Notes under the pieces: model-generated
Seen by the model: the letters and a program-made list of their open reading frames with translations, nothing else
The model's database searches: none
What the model was told of the DNA's origin: nothing
Shown here: positions 1-14,403 of the stretch, piece by piece
Position numbering within the stretch: the stretch's first letter is position 1
Layout of the letters: each line of letters starts with the position of its first letter
Source: Pseudonocardia alni
GTDB lineage: Bacteria; Actinomycetota; Actinomycetes; Mycobacteriales; Pseudonocardiaceae
Direction of reading: 5' to 3'
Assembly (NCBI RefSeq): GCF_002813375.1
Contig: NZ_PHUJ01000003.1
Coordinates: 4,712,001 to 4,776,000, forward strand
Length of the DNA stretch: 64,000 bases
Translations under genes and position numbers: made by a program

Positions 1-209
1 TCGACGACGAGGCCCTGCACCGCGAGCTCGCCTCCGGCGCCGAGCCCGACCAGGTCGTCACCCAGCTGATCGCACTCGCCAACGAGGGCGGCGGGCCCGA
101 CAACATCACCGCGATCGTCGCCGACGTCGTGGAGATCGCCGACGTCGACGCCCCGGGTCAGGACCTGCGGATCGCCGGGGCCGTCGCCGATATCGCCACC
201 GCGGACTGA
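1..209 (+). CDS. PP2C-family serine/threonine phosphatase, C-terminal end (partial)
   Basis: The reading frame is open from the window edge and ends at TGA 207-209, giving the last 68 residues. The stretch GGGPDNITAIVADV is the closing motif of PP2C metal-dependent protein phosphatases. Its GPDN aspartate is one of the family's metal ligands. Only about 25 residues follow, with no membrane segment, so this looks like a soluble stand-alone phosphatase and not the membrane-anchored PstP form. It would remove phosphate from Ser/Thr on proteins. The N-terminus and promoter lie outside the window. The family call is firm; the substrate is unknown. Confidence 0.85.
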   Translation, partial: DDEALHRELASGAEPDQVVTQLIALANEGGGPDNITAIVADVVEIADVDAPGQDLRIAGAVADIATAD

Positions 210-212
210 CCT

Positions 213-917
213 TCAACGCCGGGCCACCACCCGGCGCAGCCGCACCGTGCGGACCGCCGAACGGTGCGCGGCGAGTTCCGCCCGGGCCCGCTCCGGCAGA
301 TCGGGCGGGTAGACGCCGGCCGCGCACAGCTCGTCCGCCCCCTTCGACGGCTCGGCCCCGTCGAGGGTGAAGTCGAGACGGTCGTCGGCGAGTACGGCGA
401 AGTCCGCGGCGGCCGCGAGCCACTCCGGGTGTTCGACGGCCGACCGGTGCCGCCACGCGTCACGCACCGCCTTCCGCAGCGCGCCCCCACCCCAGCCGAA
501 CGACCGGGGCGCCGGCACCAGGACCGAGATGAGCCCGTGAGGGGCGAGTACCCGCCGCAGCTCCGCGAAGAGACCGTCGATGTCCCGTAGGTGTGGGAGC
601 AGCATCGGCACGGCGACGCGGTCCACCGACCGCGTCCGCAGCGGGAGCGCCACGGGCGACGACCTGATCCACAGGGGCTCGCTGTCCCCCGCCTCCACCA
701 CCAGCCGTCCGGCGACGACGGTCGCCCGGACCCGGCTCGTCGCACCCGGGGTACGGCACCAGGCCGCCGCGGTGAGCTCCGCGCCGGCACGCAGCCGGTG
801 CAGGACGGGCGGGAGGACGTCTCCGTCGGGGTGCACGCGCCGAGTCTCGCGTGCCGACGGACGGCTCCCACGGGGCACCACGACGAACGGCCAACTGCGG
901 ACGACGATCGTGATCAC
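213..917 (-). CDS. Methyltransferase-like protein, SAM motif not evident
   Basis: The gene converges on the phosphatase gene with a 3-base gap. The middle, VPMLLPHLRDIDGLFAELRRVL followed by APHGLISVLVP, matches the post-motif helix and strand of class I methyltransferases (Methyltransf_11 type). The C-terminal half reads as a normal folded protein. The glycine-rich SAM-binding motif I expected near the N-terminus is not visible. I chose GTG at 917 (about 234 residues), preceded by a weak GGGG. The frame stays open to 1109, but that extension looks non-coding. It may be a diverged or N-terminally decayed methyltransferase. The start and activity are uncertain. Confidence 0.5.
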   Translation of the reverse strand: MITIVVRSWPFVVVPRGSRPSARETRRVHPDGDVLPPVLHRLRAGAELTAAAWCRTPGATSRVRATVVAGRLVVEAGDSEPLWIRSSPVALPLRTRSVDRVAVPMLLPHLRDIDGLFAELRRVLAPHGLISVLVPAPRSFGWGGGALRKAVRDAWRHRSAVEHPEWLAAAADFAVLADDRLDFTLDGAEPSKGADELCAAGVYPPDLPERARAELAAHRSAVRTVRLRRVVARR

Positions 918-1231
918 CTGCCCCGGCCGGTCCCCGTCGGGGACGAGCTCCCGCCTGCCGACCGCTCGTCGCGTCCGGACGCCGCGGCGGACGGTCGAAA
1001 AAAATCTTGAAATCAGTTGGCGGGCAGGCGGGCGCGGGACGAACGACGGGTGGAGCGCCGGTTCCGGCCCCCGTCGTGAGCTTCCACTTGCGCGATCGGC
1101 GCTGGTCAACCACTATCCGGAGTGAGCTCGTCAGGGCGACCGTTCGTCGCTCGACAGGGTCGGGCTCGACCGTGGTGCCGTGCGGCCCGGAGACGGGTTT
1201 GCCCAGGTCAGCGCGGGTTTCCGACCCCGGT
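918..1231. other. Gap upstream of the rRNA operon, no gene seen
   Basis: Open frames here overlap one another on both strands and none resembles a protein family. The stretch contains a short A-rich run near 1000-1010 and is probably the upstream regulatory region of the rRNA operon. Confidence 0.5.
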
Positions 1232-1261
1232 TTGACGTGCCCGAATGCCATGCCGTAACTT
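1232..1261 (+). promoter_or_regulatory. Probable rRNA operon promoter
   Basis: TTGACG (1232-1237) and TAACTT (1256-1261) are separated by 18 bases. This is a good match to a housekeeping sigma promoter in an otherwise GC-rich stretch. It would start transcription near 1268, about 300 bases before 16S, a normal actinobacterial rRNA leader length. I saw no second promoter of equal quality, but weaker ones may exist. Confidence 0.6.
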
Positions 1262-1444
1262 TCTTCCTGTCAGCGAGTGAGCCGGACAGAACGGGCCCTG
1301 AGAGGCCCGGTCAACAGGCCCCGCGGACAGCGACCCCCGGTGGTTCGCCGAGTTTCTCGGTGTGGTTGTCTTGGTGGGTCAAGGCGATCCGTCTTCAGGA
1401 TCCCGCCTCCTTTTCAGGGGGTTGGGTGAGTGCGGTGCGGGTGT

Positions 1445-1462
1445 CTTTTGAGAACTCAACAG
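1445..1462 (+). promoter_or_regulatory. rRNA leader element (antitermination/processing)
   Basis: CTTTTGAGAACTCAACAG matches the conserved TTTGAGAACTCAA block found in rRNA leaders of many actinobacteria. There it is associated with antitermination and precursor processing. It lies about 110 bases before the 16S gene, as expected. Confidence 0.6.
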
Positions 1463-1571
1463 TGTGTCGAGCTATTTTGATTCGGTTTGGCGTTTTGTGC
1501 CAAATTGTTTGTTTGGTTGCAGCATTCGATCCCGTCGGGTGTTGTGGCCAGTTGTTTGTTGCAAGTCAGGG

Positions 1572-6490
<4,919 letters not shown>

Positions 6491-6631
6491 AACGAGTTGT
6501 TCGCATCCACTGTGTGACCCTGAGTCCACAACCGTCCATGTTCCCGGTGATCCGGGGATCGTGGGGTCGGTTTGTGTGCTCGACCCCCGCCTCTCGGGGT
6601 TTTCTGGGGGGTGGGGTGATAGTTGGATAGT

Positions 6632-6750
6632 GTTGTCGGTGGTCATTGCGGTAGGGAAACGCCCGGTCCCATTCCGAACCCGGTAGCTAAGCCTTCCAGC
6701 GCCGATGGTACTGCACTCGCCAGGGTGTGGGAGAGTAGGTCGTCGCCGAC
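6632..6750 (+). rRNA. rrf: 5S ribosomal RNA
   Basis: About 119 bases. The ends GTTGTCGGTGG and TCGTCGCCGAC pair, and the loop CCATTCCGAACCCGG is the conserved 5S core. It follows 23S after a spacer of about 140 bases that contains no tRNA, completing a 16S-23S-5S operon. Confidence 0.96.
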
Positions 6751-6768
6751 ATTCAACTTCATGGGATG

Positions 6769-6800
6769 TGCCCCGGACTGTCGAGTCCGGGGCATTTCTC
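6769..6800 (+). terminator. Intrinsic terminator of the rRNA operon
   Basis: TGCCCCGGACT (6769-6779) pairs perfectly with AGTCCGGGGCA (6784-6794) around a 4-base loop. A T-rich tail (TTTCTCATTT) follows. It lies 18 bases after 5S. Confidence 0.9.
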
Positions 6801-6804
6801 ATTT

Positions 6805-7769
6805 CCGGACTTTTTTCGGTCCGATGCGTGATGCCGGCCCGGGCCGGGCATGAGTGTGTCCGTTTGTGGTCCCTGGCGCGGGTCCCTCGGGGCCGGTGGT
6901 CGGGGCGTGGAGCTCTCTGGGGGGAGTCGCATCCGGTCCCGTCCTGCCGGTGGGGTCGGCGCACCTCGCATGCCTTCCTGTGACGTCGCACCCTCTGCAG
7001 GGGCTGCGAGGTCGCAGCAACGTGTGCGACGCGGGGCGCCCGGTGCGTCGTACGAAGAAGCTCGGTCGTCGGAGCGCGGTGTCGGGGCCCGTTCCACCGA
7101 GGGAGTCCCGCCGCAGGCGAGAGCGGAGACGGTGGCGACGAGGGGTCCGTCCCGGCTGCGCTCACCCGCGGCGCGTGCGAGGTGGACGAAGGCTGCGGGA
7201 GATGGCGCACGGTGGCCCGGAGAGCGTTGTGTGCATCGCGGGGCCCGTCGGGCGCTGCCGGACACGTCGGTCGGGTGCGGTGCCCGGCTCGTGGCGTTCG
7301 CACGGTTCCGCCACCGGGGCGGCGCCCCTGGCTTCCGTGACGTCGACGGCCGGCGGCCTACGACGGACCGTGCCGGGGCTTCCCGCTGATCGTCGGACAC
7401 CCGATGCTGTGCGATCCGGAGTCCGCGTCCGGTCCGCGAGAGAGCGGAAAGGTGCCGGGCGAGCGATGGTGTCCCCTCCGATCAGGCGGCGGGGTCCGTC
7501 GGGCCCGTGTCTCCGCCTGTCAGGGGGATAGGTGATGTGACTACGGGATCCGCGCTGCCGCGGTGCCACCGCCGCGGGATGCCGGCCACGGGGACAGGTC
7601 GGGGTGGGAGAAGCACACCGGACCGACAGTCGTCGTGGCCGAACCGGGTTGGAACGGCCGGTCATCCCCAACGGGCACGGTTGTCCACAGGCTCTGAAGT
7701 GACCTCGTCGACAGGGCGTGGGCGGGTGAAGCTCATGGGGACAACACACCCAGAGCCTCGGAGGATCCG
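6805..7769. other. About 965 bases with no convincing gene
   Basis: Several long open frames run on both strands, but they overlap each other, are Arg/Pro/Gly-rich and resemble no family. This is typical of chance frames in high-GC DNA. Visible items are the small palindrome CTGCGA-GG-TCGCAG (7004-7017) and a DnaA-box-like site at 7681. The stretch may hold promoters for the ssb-like gene or an unrecognised RNA. Confidence 0.55.
7681..7689 (+). promoter_or_regulatory. DnaA-box-like site
   Basis: TTGTCCACA matches the actinobacterial DnaA box consensus TTGTCCACA/TTATCCACA. It lies 81 bases before the start of the ssb-like gene. No cluster of boxes surrounds it, so it is a possible DnaA regulatory site and not an origin. 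Confidence 0.4.
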
Positions 7770-8312
7770 ATGAGCGACAACACCGCCACCATCGTCGGCA
7801 ACCTGACCCGCACCCCCGTCCTGCGCTACACCCCGAACAGCATCCCGGTCACGGACCTGACGGTCGCGGTCAACCACCGTCGCAAGGACCCGATGACCGA
7901 GCAGTGGCACGACGTCGCGTGCACCTACTACACGGTGACGTGCTGGCGGACCCTGGCCGAGCACGCGGTGCGGACGTTCGAGAAGGGGCACCGCGTGATC
8001 GTCATCGGCCGGATGTATGTCGAGGAGTGGACGGGCAGGGAGGGCGACGTGCGGCAGAGCATCCGGATCGAGCCGTCCAGCGTCGGGCTCGACATCCGCT
8101 TCTCCCCGGCGGCCGTCGCGCCCCGTCCGTCGGTGTCACAGGCACCGTCGGTGCCGCAGGCCCGGGACACCGACGACGCCGCCACGCGGTGGGGCGCCCC
8201 GCCCATCGAAGAGCCGGACCACGACGGGTACGGCGACACCCCGGACGAGGGCGAGAACGCGGAGCTCGACGAGCTCGCGAGGCTGGCGACCGCACCGGCC
8301 TCGAGCGGCTGA
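7770..8312 (+). CDS. Single-stranded DNA-binding protein paralogue
   Basis: 180 residues. The first ~115 form an SSB OB-fold: ATIVGNLTRTPVLRY at the start, WHDVACTYYTVTCWRTLAEH in the core, then KGHRVIVIGRMYVEEW. The C-terminal ~65 residues are acidic and flexible but end ATAPASSG. The DDIPF-type tip that recruits repair proteins in canonical SSB is therefore missing. It would bind ssDNA without the usual partner docking. A GGAGG (7760-7764) sits 5 bases before ATG. It is followed by ettA, the order I recall for M. tuberculosis Rv2478c-Rv2477c. It is probably a second SSB, with the main one elsewhere. Confidence 0.85.
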   Translation: MSDNTATIVGNLTRTPVLRYTPNSIPVTDLTVAVNHRRKDPMTEQWHDVACTYYTVTCWRTLAEHAVRTFEKGHRVIVIGRMYVEEWTGREGDVRQSIRIEPSSVGLDIRFSPAAVAPRPSVSQAPSVPQARDTDDAATRWGAPPIEEPDHDGYGDTPDEGENAELDELARLATAPASSG

Positions 8313-8324
8313 GCGGGCCCGATC

Positions 8325-8330
8325 TACCAT
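8325..8330 (+). promoter_or_regulatory. -10 box of a probable leaderless ettA transcript
   Basis: TACCAT lies exactly 6 bases before the GTG start at 8337. No ribosome site is visible, so transcription probably begins at the start codon. Confidence 0.5.
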
Positions 8331-8336
8331 CGCATC

Positions 8337-10013
<1,677 letters not shown>

Positions 10014-10023
10014 TCACCGCCCG

Positions 10024-10094
10024 GTCCGGACCTCCCCATCCGGTCGGGCCGGTCCCCGGTGACGGGGAGACCGGCTCCCTCGGGAGGTCCGGAC
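10024..10094 (+). repeat. 13-bp inverted repeat covering a ribosome binding site
   Basis: GTCCGGACCTCCC (10024-10036) is a perfect inverted match to GGGAGGTCCGGAC (10082-10094). The intervening sequence can itself pair (CCGGTCCCCG with CGGGGAGACCGG). The right arm contains GGGAGG, the ribosome site for GTG 10096. It may be the ettA terminator (no T tail), a translation-blocking stem, or both. Confidence 0.65.
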
Positions 10095-10095
10095 G

Positions 10096-13000
10096 GTGGT
10101 GTCACTCACGGGAGGCGATGTGACGTTCGACCTGCAAGGTCGGGCCGCCGGCGCGACGACGGCCGAACTGCGCACGGCGGCGGCCCTGCGCTGGCAGCGG
10201 CCCCTGCTCACCGCGGAACTGGCCGAGCAGGCGTGCGCGCGAGCTGTCGCAGACGGTGACGATCTGCGCTGGCTGCAGGCCGCGGGCTGGCTGCTCGACG
10301 GCCACGCCGCCGGTGGGGACGCCCGCGACGTCGCCACTGCCGTCGTCGCCGGGGTGACCGGTCATGCCACCCCGGGTGACAGCACGGTCCCCGTGCCCGT
10401 CCGCGCGCCCGGTACCGAGGTCCTCACCCGCCCCGAGGGTGCCCGCCTGCGGGTGGAGCTGGCCGGGGTCGCCCAGGCCGACGGAGAGCTCGAGGCGGCT
10501 CGGGCACTCGTCGTCGGCCTGCCGGACGACGCCCCGGGCGAGGACCCGGGGCTGCTACGCCTCGACCGGCTCGCGGTCGAGGTGCGCTGCGCACTCGCCG
10601 GCGCCTCCGCCGCCGAGCTCGAGCGGCTGCGCCGCGACGTCGACGACTGCGGGTCCGGCTTCGGTGGCGAACCCGCGGCGTACGCGGACCTCGTCGTCGG
10701 GTCGGTGCATCGGGCCCGGCGCGAACACGATGCCGCCGTGGACCGCGCGTTGCGCGGTCTGGCCCAACTCGGGTGGACACCGGAACGGCCCGGGTCCCGC
10801 CCGCTGTCGACCCACCTCGCCGCGGCACTGCTCAGCCAGTGGATCACTGCGCTGCTCGACTCCGGGCACGTCCCGCCCGACGCGGTCGCCGCGGCCGCCG
10901 TGCAGCGCGAGGCCGGGGACGCCGGTCGTCAGGGTGTGCTGCTGCGGCTCACGCTCGCCCGGGTGCAGGCGGGACGTGCGGACCACGCGGCCCGCGCCCT
11001 GGTCGAGGCCGCCGATGGCGCCGAACAGGCGGGTGTCCCCGCGCTGGTCGCGGCCTGCCGAACCGCCCAGTCCGAGCTGCACGAGGGCTCGGGCCGGTAC
11101 CGCGAGGCCCTGGAGACCATGCGCGCCGCGACGGAGGCCGACCAGGTCGACCGCGACCGCGGGACGCGCTTCCGCGCCGCGGTGGCGGCGTTGCTGCCGC
11201 TCGCCGCCGTCCGCACCAGCACCACCGAGCGACCCACCCCGTTCCCGCGCACGGGCGGGTCACCTGCCGTACCCGCCGAACGTCCGCCCGCGACCGGAGG
11301 CACCGTTGCCGGTGCTCCCACGGGCGGGCCCGGTGCCGGTAACCGGGACAGCGCCGGTCGCAGTACGCCGGAACCAGGGTTCGCCGCGTCTCGCCCCGCC
11401 AGCGCGGACCCGCCCTCCGGCGCGGACCGGCGGGACGGAGCCGCCCCGCCCGCCGGGACGCCCGTCGAGGAAGGCGAGGTCGGTGCCGGGACCGACCGAC
11501 CCGCCGGAACCGGCCACACCGAGCCCGACCACGATCGCCCGACCGACGATCGGCCCGGGGACGACCGGTTCACCGGCACGGAGAGCAGGAACGGTCGCTC
11601 GGACGGAGCCGGGGCCGGGGACGACCATCCGACCGGGCCCGGGAACGACGGCGCCACGGGAGCCGGGGCCACGAACGGCCTCCCGGCGGCCGGACGCTTC
11701 CCGGTGCGCTGGGCGCCGTCGGAGAGCCTGCTCCTGGACCCCGGCACGATGAACGGCGCCGGATCCGCCGACCCGTCGCCGGACGACCGGACCGTGGGCC
11801 GATCCACGGGCGCGGACCGGAACGGTCATCGTCCCGGCGAGGCCGGCCTCGCGGCGGATGCGTCGTCGGCGAGCGGTACGCCGGGCACTACGGACACCAC
11901 CGGTACGCCGGACACGGCGAACGCCGCAGGGTCGTCCGACCGGGCGTCGGGCGACACGACGAACGCCGGAGGTCGACGACCCGCGGGCATCGACCCCGCC
12001 GACCCGCTGGGCGTATCCGGGCTCCTCGCGGACGGGCCGGCACCGACGGCACCCCGGGACCCGTCGTGGACCGGCCCGTCGTGGACACCCGACGCGGCAG
12101 GCGGGTCGCCGCTCGCCGACGCCCTCCTGGCCGAGTGGCGTGCCCCCGAGCCGCCCGCGGCCGCGCACCGCAACGGGTCCCACGGCCCGGCCGACGCCGC
12201 CCCGCGGAACGGAGCACGGCACGACGCGGCCCACCGGCCCGGCGACAGCCACGGGGCCGAGCCGGCAGCCGGGCCAGGCTTCGTCGACAGCCGCCGGAAC
12301 GGGGCTCCCGCTCCGGAGCCGGTCGTGGCTGTTGAGCGGGCTGCGGGCGAGCCGACCGTGGCCGTCGAGCGGGCTGCGGGCGAGCCGACCGTGGCTGCCG
12401 AGCGGGCTGCGGGCGAGCCGAACCCCCCGGAGGCCGACACGAGGTCCGATCGGGCGAGCGCGTCCGCCGCGGCCCGTGTCCGGGACAGCGGCCCGGCTGC
12501 GGCACCGACGGCCCCCGCGGCCCCGACGGGGCCACCCGGTACGGCGGAGCGGTCGATCGTCCTCGACCTCGTCGACGGCGACCTCGAGACCGTCACCGGT
12601 ACGGCGACGGTGGGAGCCCTGCACGACATGCTCACCCGGGCCCGCCGGTTGGTTCCGCCGTCCGGAACCACACGTCGCGACGACGACACGGTGCGGGTCA
12701 CCCTGCCCGACGTCGACCACGTCACCGTCCTGCTCTGGGCACGGTCGCTCGCGACGCACCTCGGCGGCCGCGTGCGCCGGGGCGGGCTGCCGGCGGGGAC
12801 GTCCCTGCGGATGCAGGCCGTCGGACCGCACGGCGTCGAGGGCGACGAGATCGTCACCGAGCTGACCGGGCCGGACACGCCGGCGCCCCTCCCCGAGGCC
12901 CCCTCGGCCCGGGCCGGCGGGCATCCCGGCGCCGCGCAGACCGGCGCCGCGGGGCCGGGTTCCGGTGAGCTGTCGGCCGCCCCGGAGCCGGTCGCGGGGC

Positions 13001-14283
13001 CGGCGCTGGCGACGCCGCTGGACCTGTCCGGCGAGCGAGCGGCCCGAGGTGGGCGGCGACGGGCCGCCGGCGACGGGACGGCGTCGTTGAGCGCCGTCGG
13101 TCTCACCGTCCGGCCCGGGAGCGGCGGGCGGCGGCGCTCCGACGGAGCCGTCCGGGACCCGGCGGCCCGCGACCGGACCGGCCGGCCCCCGGCCGCCCAC
13201 GACTCCGGTGCCCGCGATCATGACCCCGGACACCCCGCCGCGCCGCACCCCTCCGCCCGCGACGAGGCCCGCGACGAGGCCCGCGACGAGGCCCGCGACG
13301 AGGTGGGCGGCGACTCCGCCGGGCGGGCGACAGACGAGCCGTCGCAGGTGTGGGGCGGTTCCGCCCCGGCGGACCCCACGTCGGTGCCGGACCCGCTGGA
13401 CACCCGGTTCGCGTTGCCCCCGGAACCGGACCGGCGCCTCGCCGAGGCAGTCCGGGCCCACCTCGACCTCCCCGTGCCGGATGGCGCCGCCTCCCGCTAC
13501 GACGGCCCGGCCCGGGAACGTTCCGGGCTGCCGGTGCGGTGGTCCGGGATCGACGACGGCGGAGTGGGGGAGTCAGCGCTGCCGCGTCGTCGTGGGCGGG
13601 TCGTCACCCCACCGGCCGATGACGGACACGGCGGGGCCGCCGGTCTGTTCGACGGGGGCAAGAGCACGTCCGCCGGCGGCCACCGTGCGTCCGGCGAGCC
13701 CGACGGCAGTGGCGTGGGCGCGGGGACCTGGACGTTGCGTACCGCGACCGGACCGACCGTGGTGCGGGGTGCGGCGGCCGTCTTCGCCCCGGCGACCGGT
13801 GACGCTGCCGCGACCGGTGACGCTGCCGCGACCGGCGACGACGAGCCGTCGACCGGCGCCGTCCACGCACCGATGACGGACCTACGACCCGGCGGGAACC
13901 GACCGGACGCAGGCGGGCGGACGCCGGACGTCGGCACCGCGACCCGACGGGCTCGCTCCCGCCGAGCGGTCCCCGCGGACGGATCGGAGCCGTCGGACAC
14001 CGCGATCCGGGAGGACGGCCCGGCCACGAGGCACGAACCGCCGACCGGCCCCCCGCGCGACGACGCCCCGCCCGCGACGCCCGCGACGCGGGACAGCGCG
14101 TCACCCCTGCCGCCCGGACGGCAGGACAGCGCCGCCGACGCCCCGGGGACGACGTCGTCACCGGGCGACGGCACACCGGGCGCCCCGGCCACGCCGGCCC
14201 CGTCCGAGCCCGCAGGCATCCCCGAGGACATGGGCCTCGCCGATCTGCTCGCCGGGGCCCTCGCGGCCTACCGCGAGATCTGA
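10096..14283 (+). CDS. Very long low-complexity protein of unknown function
   Basis: 1,395 residues; I do not recognise it. Residues 1-370 are Ala/Leu/Arg-rich and look like an alpha-helical repeat (TPR-like) solenoid. About 370-815 is disordered and Pro/Gly/Thr/Asp-rich, ending in a triplicated 11-residue unit. About 816-925 is a compact alpha/beta domain beginning SIVLDLVDGDLETVTG. The remainder is again disordered. The last residues, GLADLLAGALAAYREI, look like a helical C-terminal motif. No signal peptide or membrane segment is visible. GTG 10096 has GGGAGG 8 bases upstream, but that site lies in an inverted repeat. GTG 10120, with its own GGGAGG, is the alternative. It sits between ettA and gdh, which are adjacent in mycobacteria as I recall. 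Confidence 0.75.
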   Translation: MVSLTGGDVTFDLQGRAAGATTAELRTAAALRWQRPLLTAELAEQACARAVADGDDLRWLQAAGWLLDGHAAGGDARDVATAVVAGVTGHATPGDSTVPVPVRAPGTEVLTRPEGARLRVELAGVAQADGELEAARALVVGLPDDAPGEDPGLLRLDRLAVEVRCALAGASAAELERLRRDVDDCGSGFGGEPAAYADLVVGSVHRARREHDAAVDRALRGLAQLGWTPERPGSRPLSTHLAAALLSQWITALLDSGHVPPDAVAAAAVQREAGDAGRQGVLLRLTLARVQAGRADHAARALVEAADGAEQAGVPALVAACRTAQSELHEGSGRYREALETMRAATEADQVDRDRGTRFRAAVAALLPLAAVRTSTTERPTPFPRTGGSPAVPAERPPATGGTVAGAPTGGPGAGNRDSAGRSTPEPGFAASRPASADPPSGADRRDGAAPPAGTPVEEGEVGAGTDRPAGTGHTEPDHDRPTDDRPGDDRFTGTESRNGRSDGAGAGDDHPTGPGNDGATGAGATNGLPAAGRFPVRWAPSESLLLDPGTMNGAGSADPSPDDRTVGRSTGADRNGHRPGEAGLAADASSASGTPGTTDTTGTPDTANAAGSSDRASGDTTNAGGRRPAGIDPADPLGVSGLLADGPAPTAPRDPSWTGPSWTPDAAGGSPLADALLAEWRAPEPPAAAHRNGSHGPADAAPRNGARHDAAHRPGDSHGAEPAAGPGFVDSRRNGAPAPEPVVAVERAAGEPTVAVERAAGEPTVAAERAAGEPNPPEADTRSDRASASAAARVRDSGPAAAPTAPAAPTGPPGTAERSIVLDLVDGDLETVTGTATVGALHDMLTRARRLVPPSGTTRRDDDTVRVTLPDVDHVTVLLWARSLATHLGGRVRRGGLPAGTSLRMQAVGPHGVEGDEIVTELTGPDTPAPLPEAPSARAGGHPGAAQTGAAGPGSGELSAAPEPVAGPALATPLDLSGERAARGGRRRAAGDGTASLSAVGLTVRPGSGGRRRSDGAVRDPAARDRTGRPPAAHDSGARDHDPGHPAAPHPSARDEARDEARDEARDEVGGDSAGRATDEPSQVWGGSAPADPTSVPDPLDTRFALPPEPDRRLAEAVRAHLDLPVPDGAASRYDGPARERSGLPVRWSGIDDGGVGESALPRRRGRVVTPPADDGHGGAAGLFDGGKSTSAGGHRASGEPDGSGVGAGTWTLRTATGPTVVRGAAAVFAPATGDAAATGDAAATGDDEPSTGAVHAPMTDLRPGGNRPDAGGRTPDVGTATRRARSRRAVPADGSEPSDTAIREDGPATRHEPPTGPPRDDAPPATPATRDSASPLPPGRQDSAADAPGTTSSPGDGTPGAPATPAPSEPAGIPEDMGLADLLAGALAAYREI
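12325..12423 (+). repeat. Three tandem 33-bp coding repeats
   Basis: Three in-frame copies of an 11-residue unit, VAVERAAGEPT, occupy 12325-12357, 12358-12390 and 12391-12423. The third reads VAAERAAGEPN. They lie in the disordered middle of the 1,395-residue protein. Confidence 0.9.
13261..13302 (+). repeat. 12-bp coding repeats (DEAR)
   Basis: GACGAGGCCCGC is repeated three times and followed by a partial fourth copy, encoding DEAR-DEAR-DEAR-DEV. The period keeps frame, so copy number can change without disrupting the protein. Confidence 0.9.
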
Positions 14284-14360
14284 CCGGCCGCCGGGAACCG
14301 CTCGCCCGGTCAGCGCGGACGCGGCCGTCCCGGTCCGCCGATGGCGTCGGTACCGCGGGA

Positions 14361-14366
14361 TAGGGT
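14361..14366 (+). promoter_or_regulatory. Probable -10 box for gdh
   Basis: TAGGGT would start transcription near 14374, about 30 bases before the GTG at 14404 and downstream of the ATG at 14341. This supports the shorter gdh product. Confidence 0.4.
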
Positions 14367-14403
14367 GACGGCCGTCAACACACGCACGGGGCCGGAGTGG
14401 ATC

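Noticed and set aside
7681..7689. Replication origin at the DnaA-box-like site
   Set aside because: Only one box is present, with no AT-rich stretch, dnaA or dnaN nearby.
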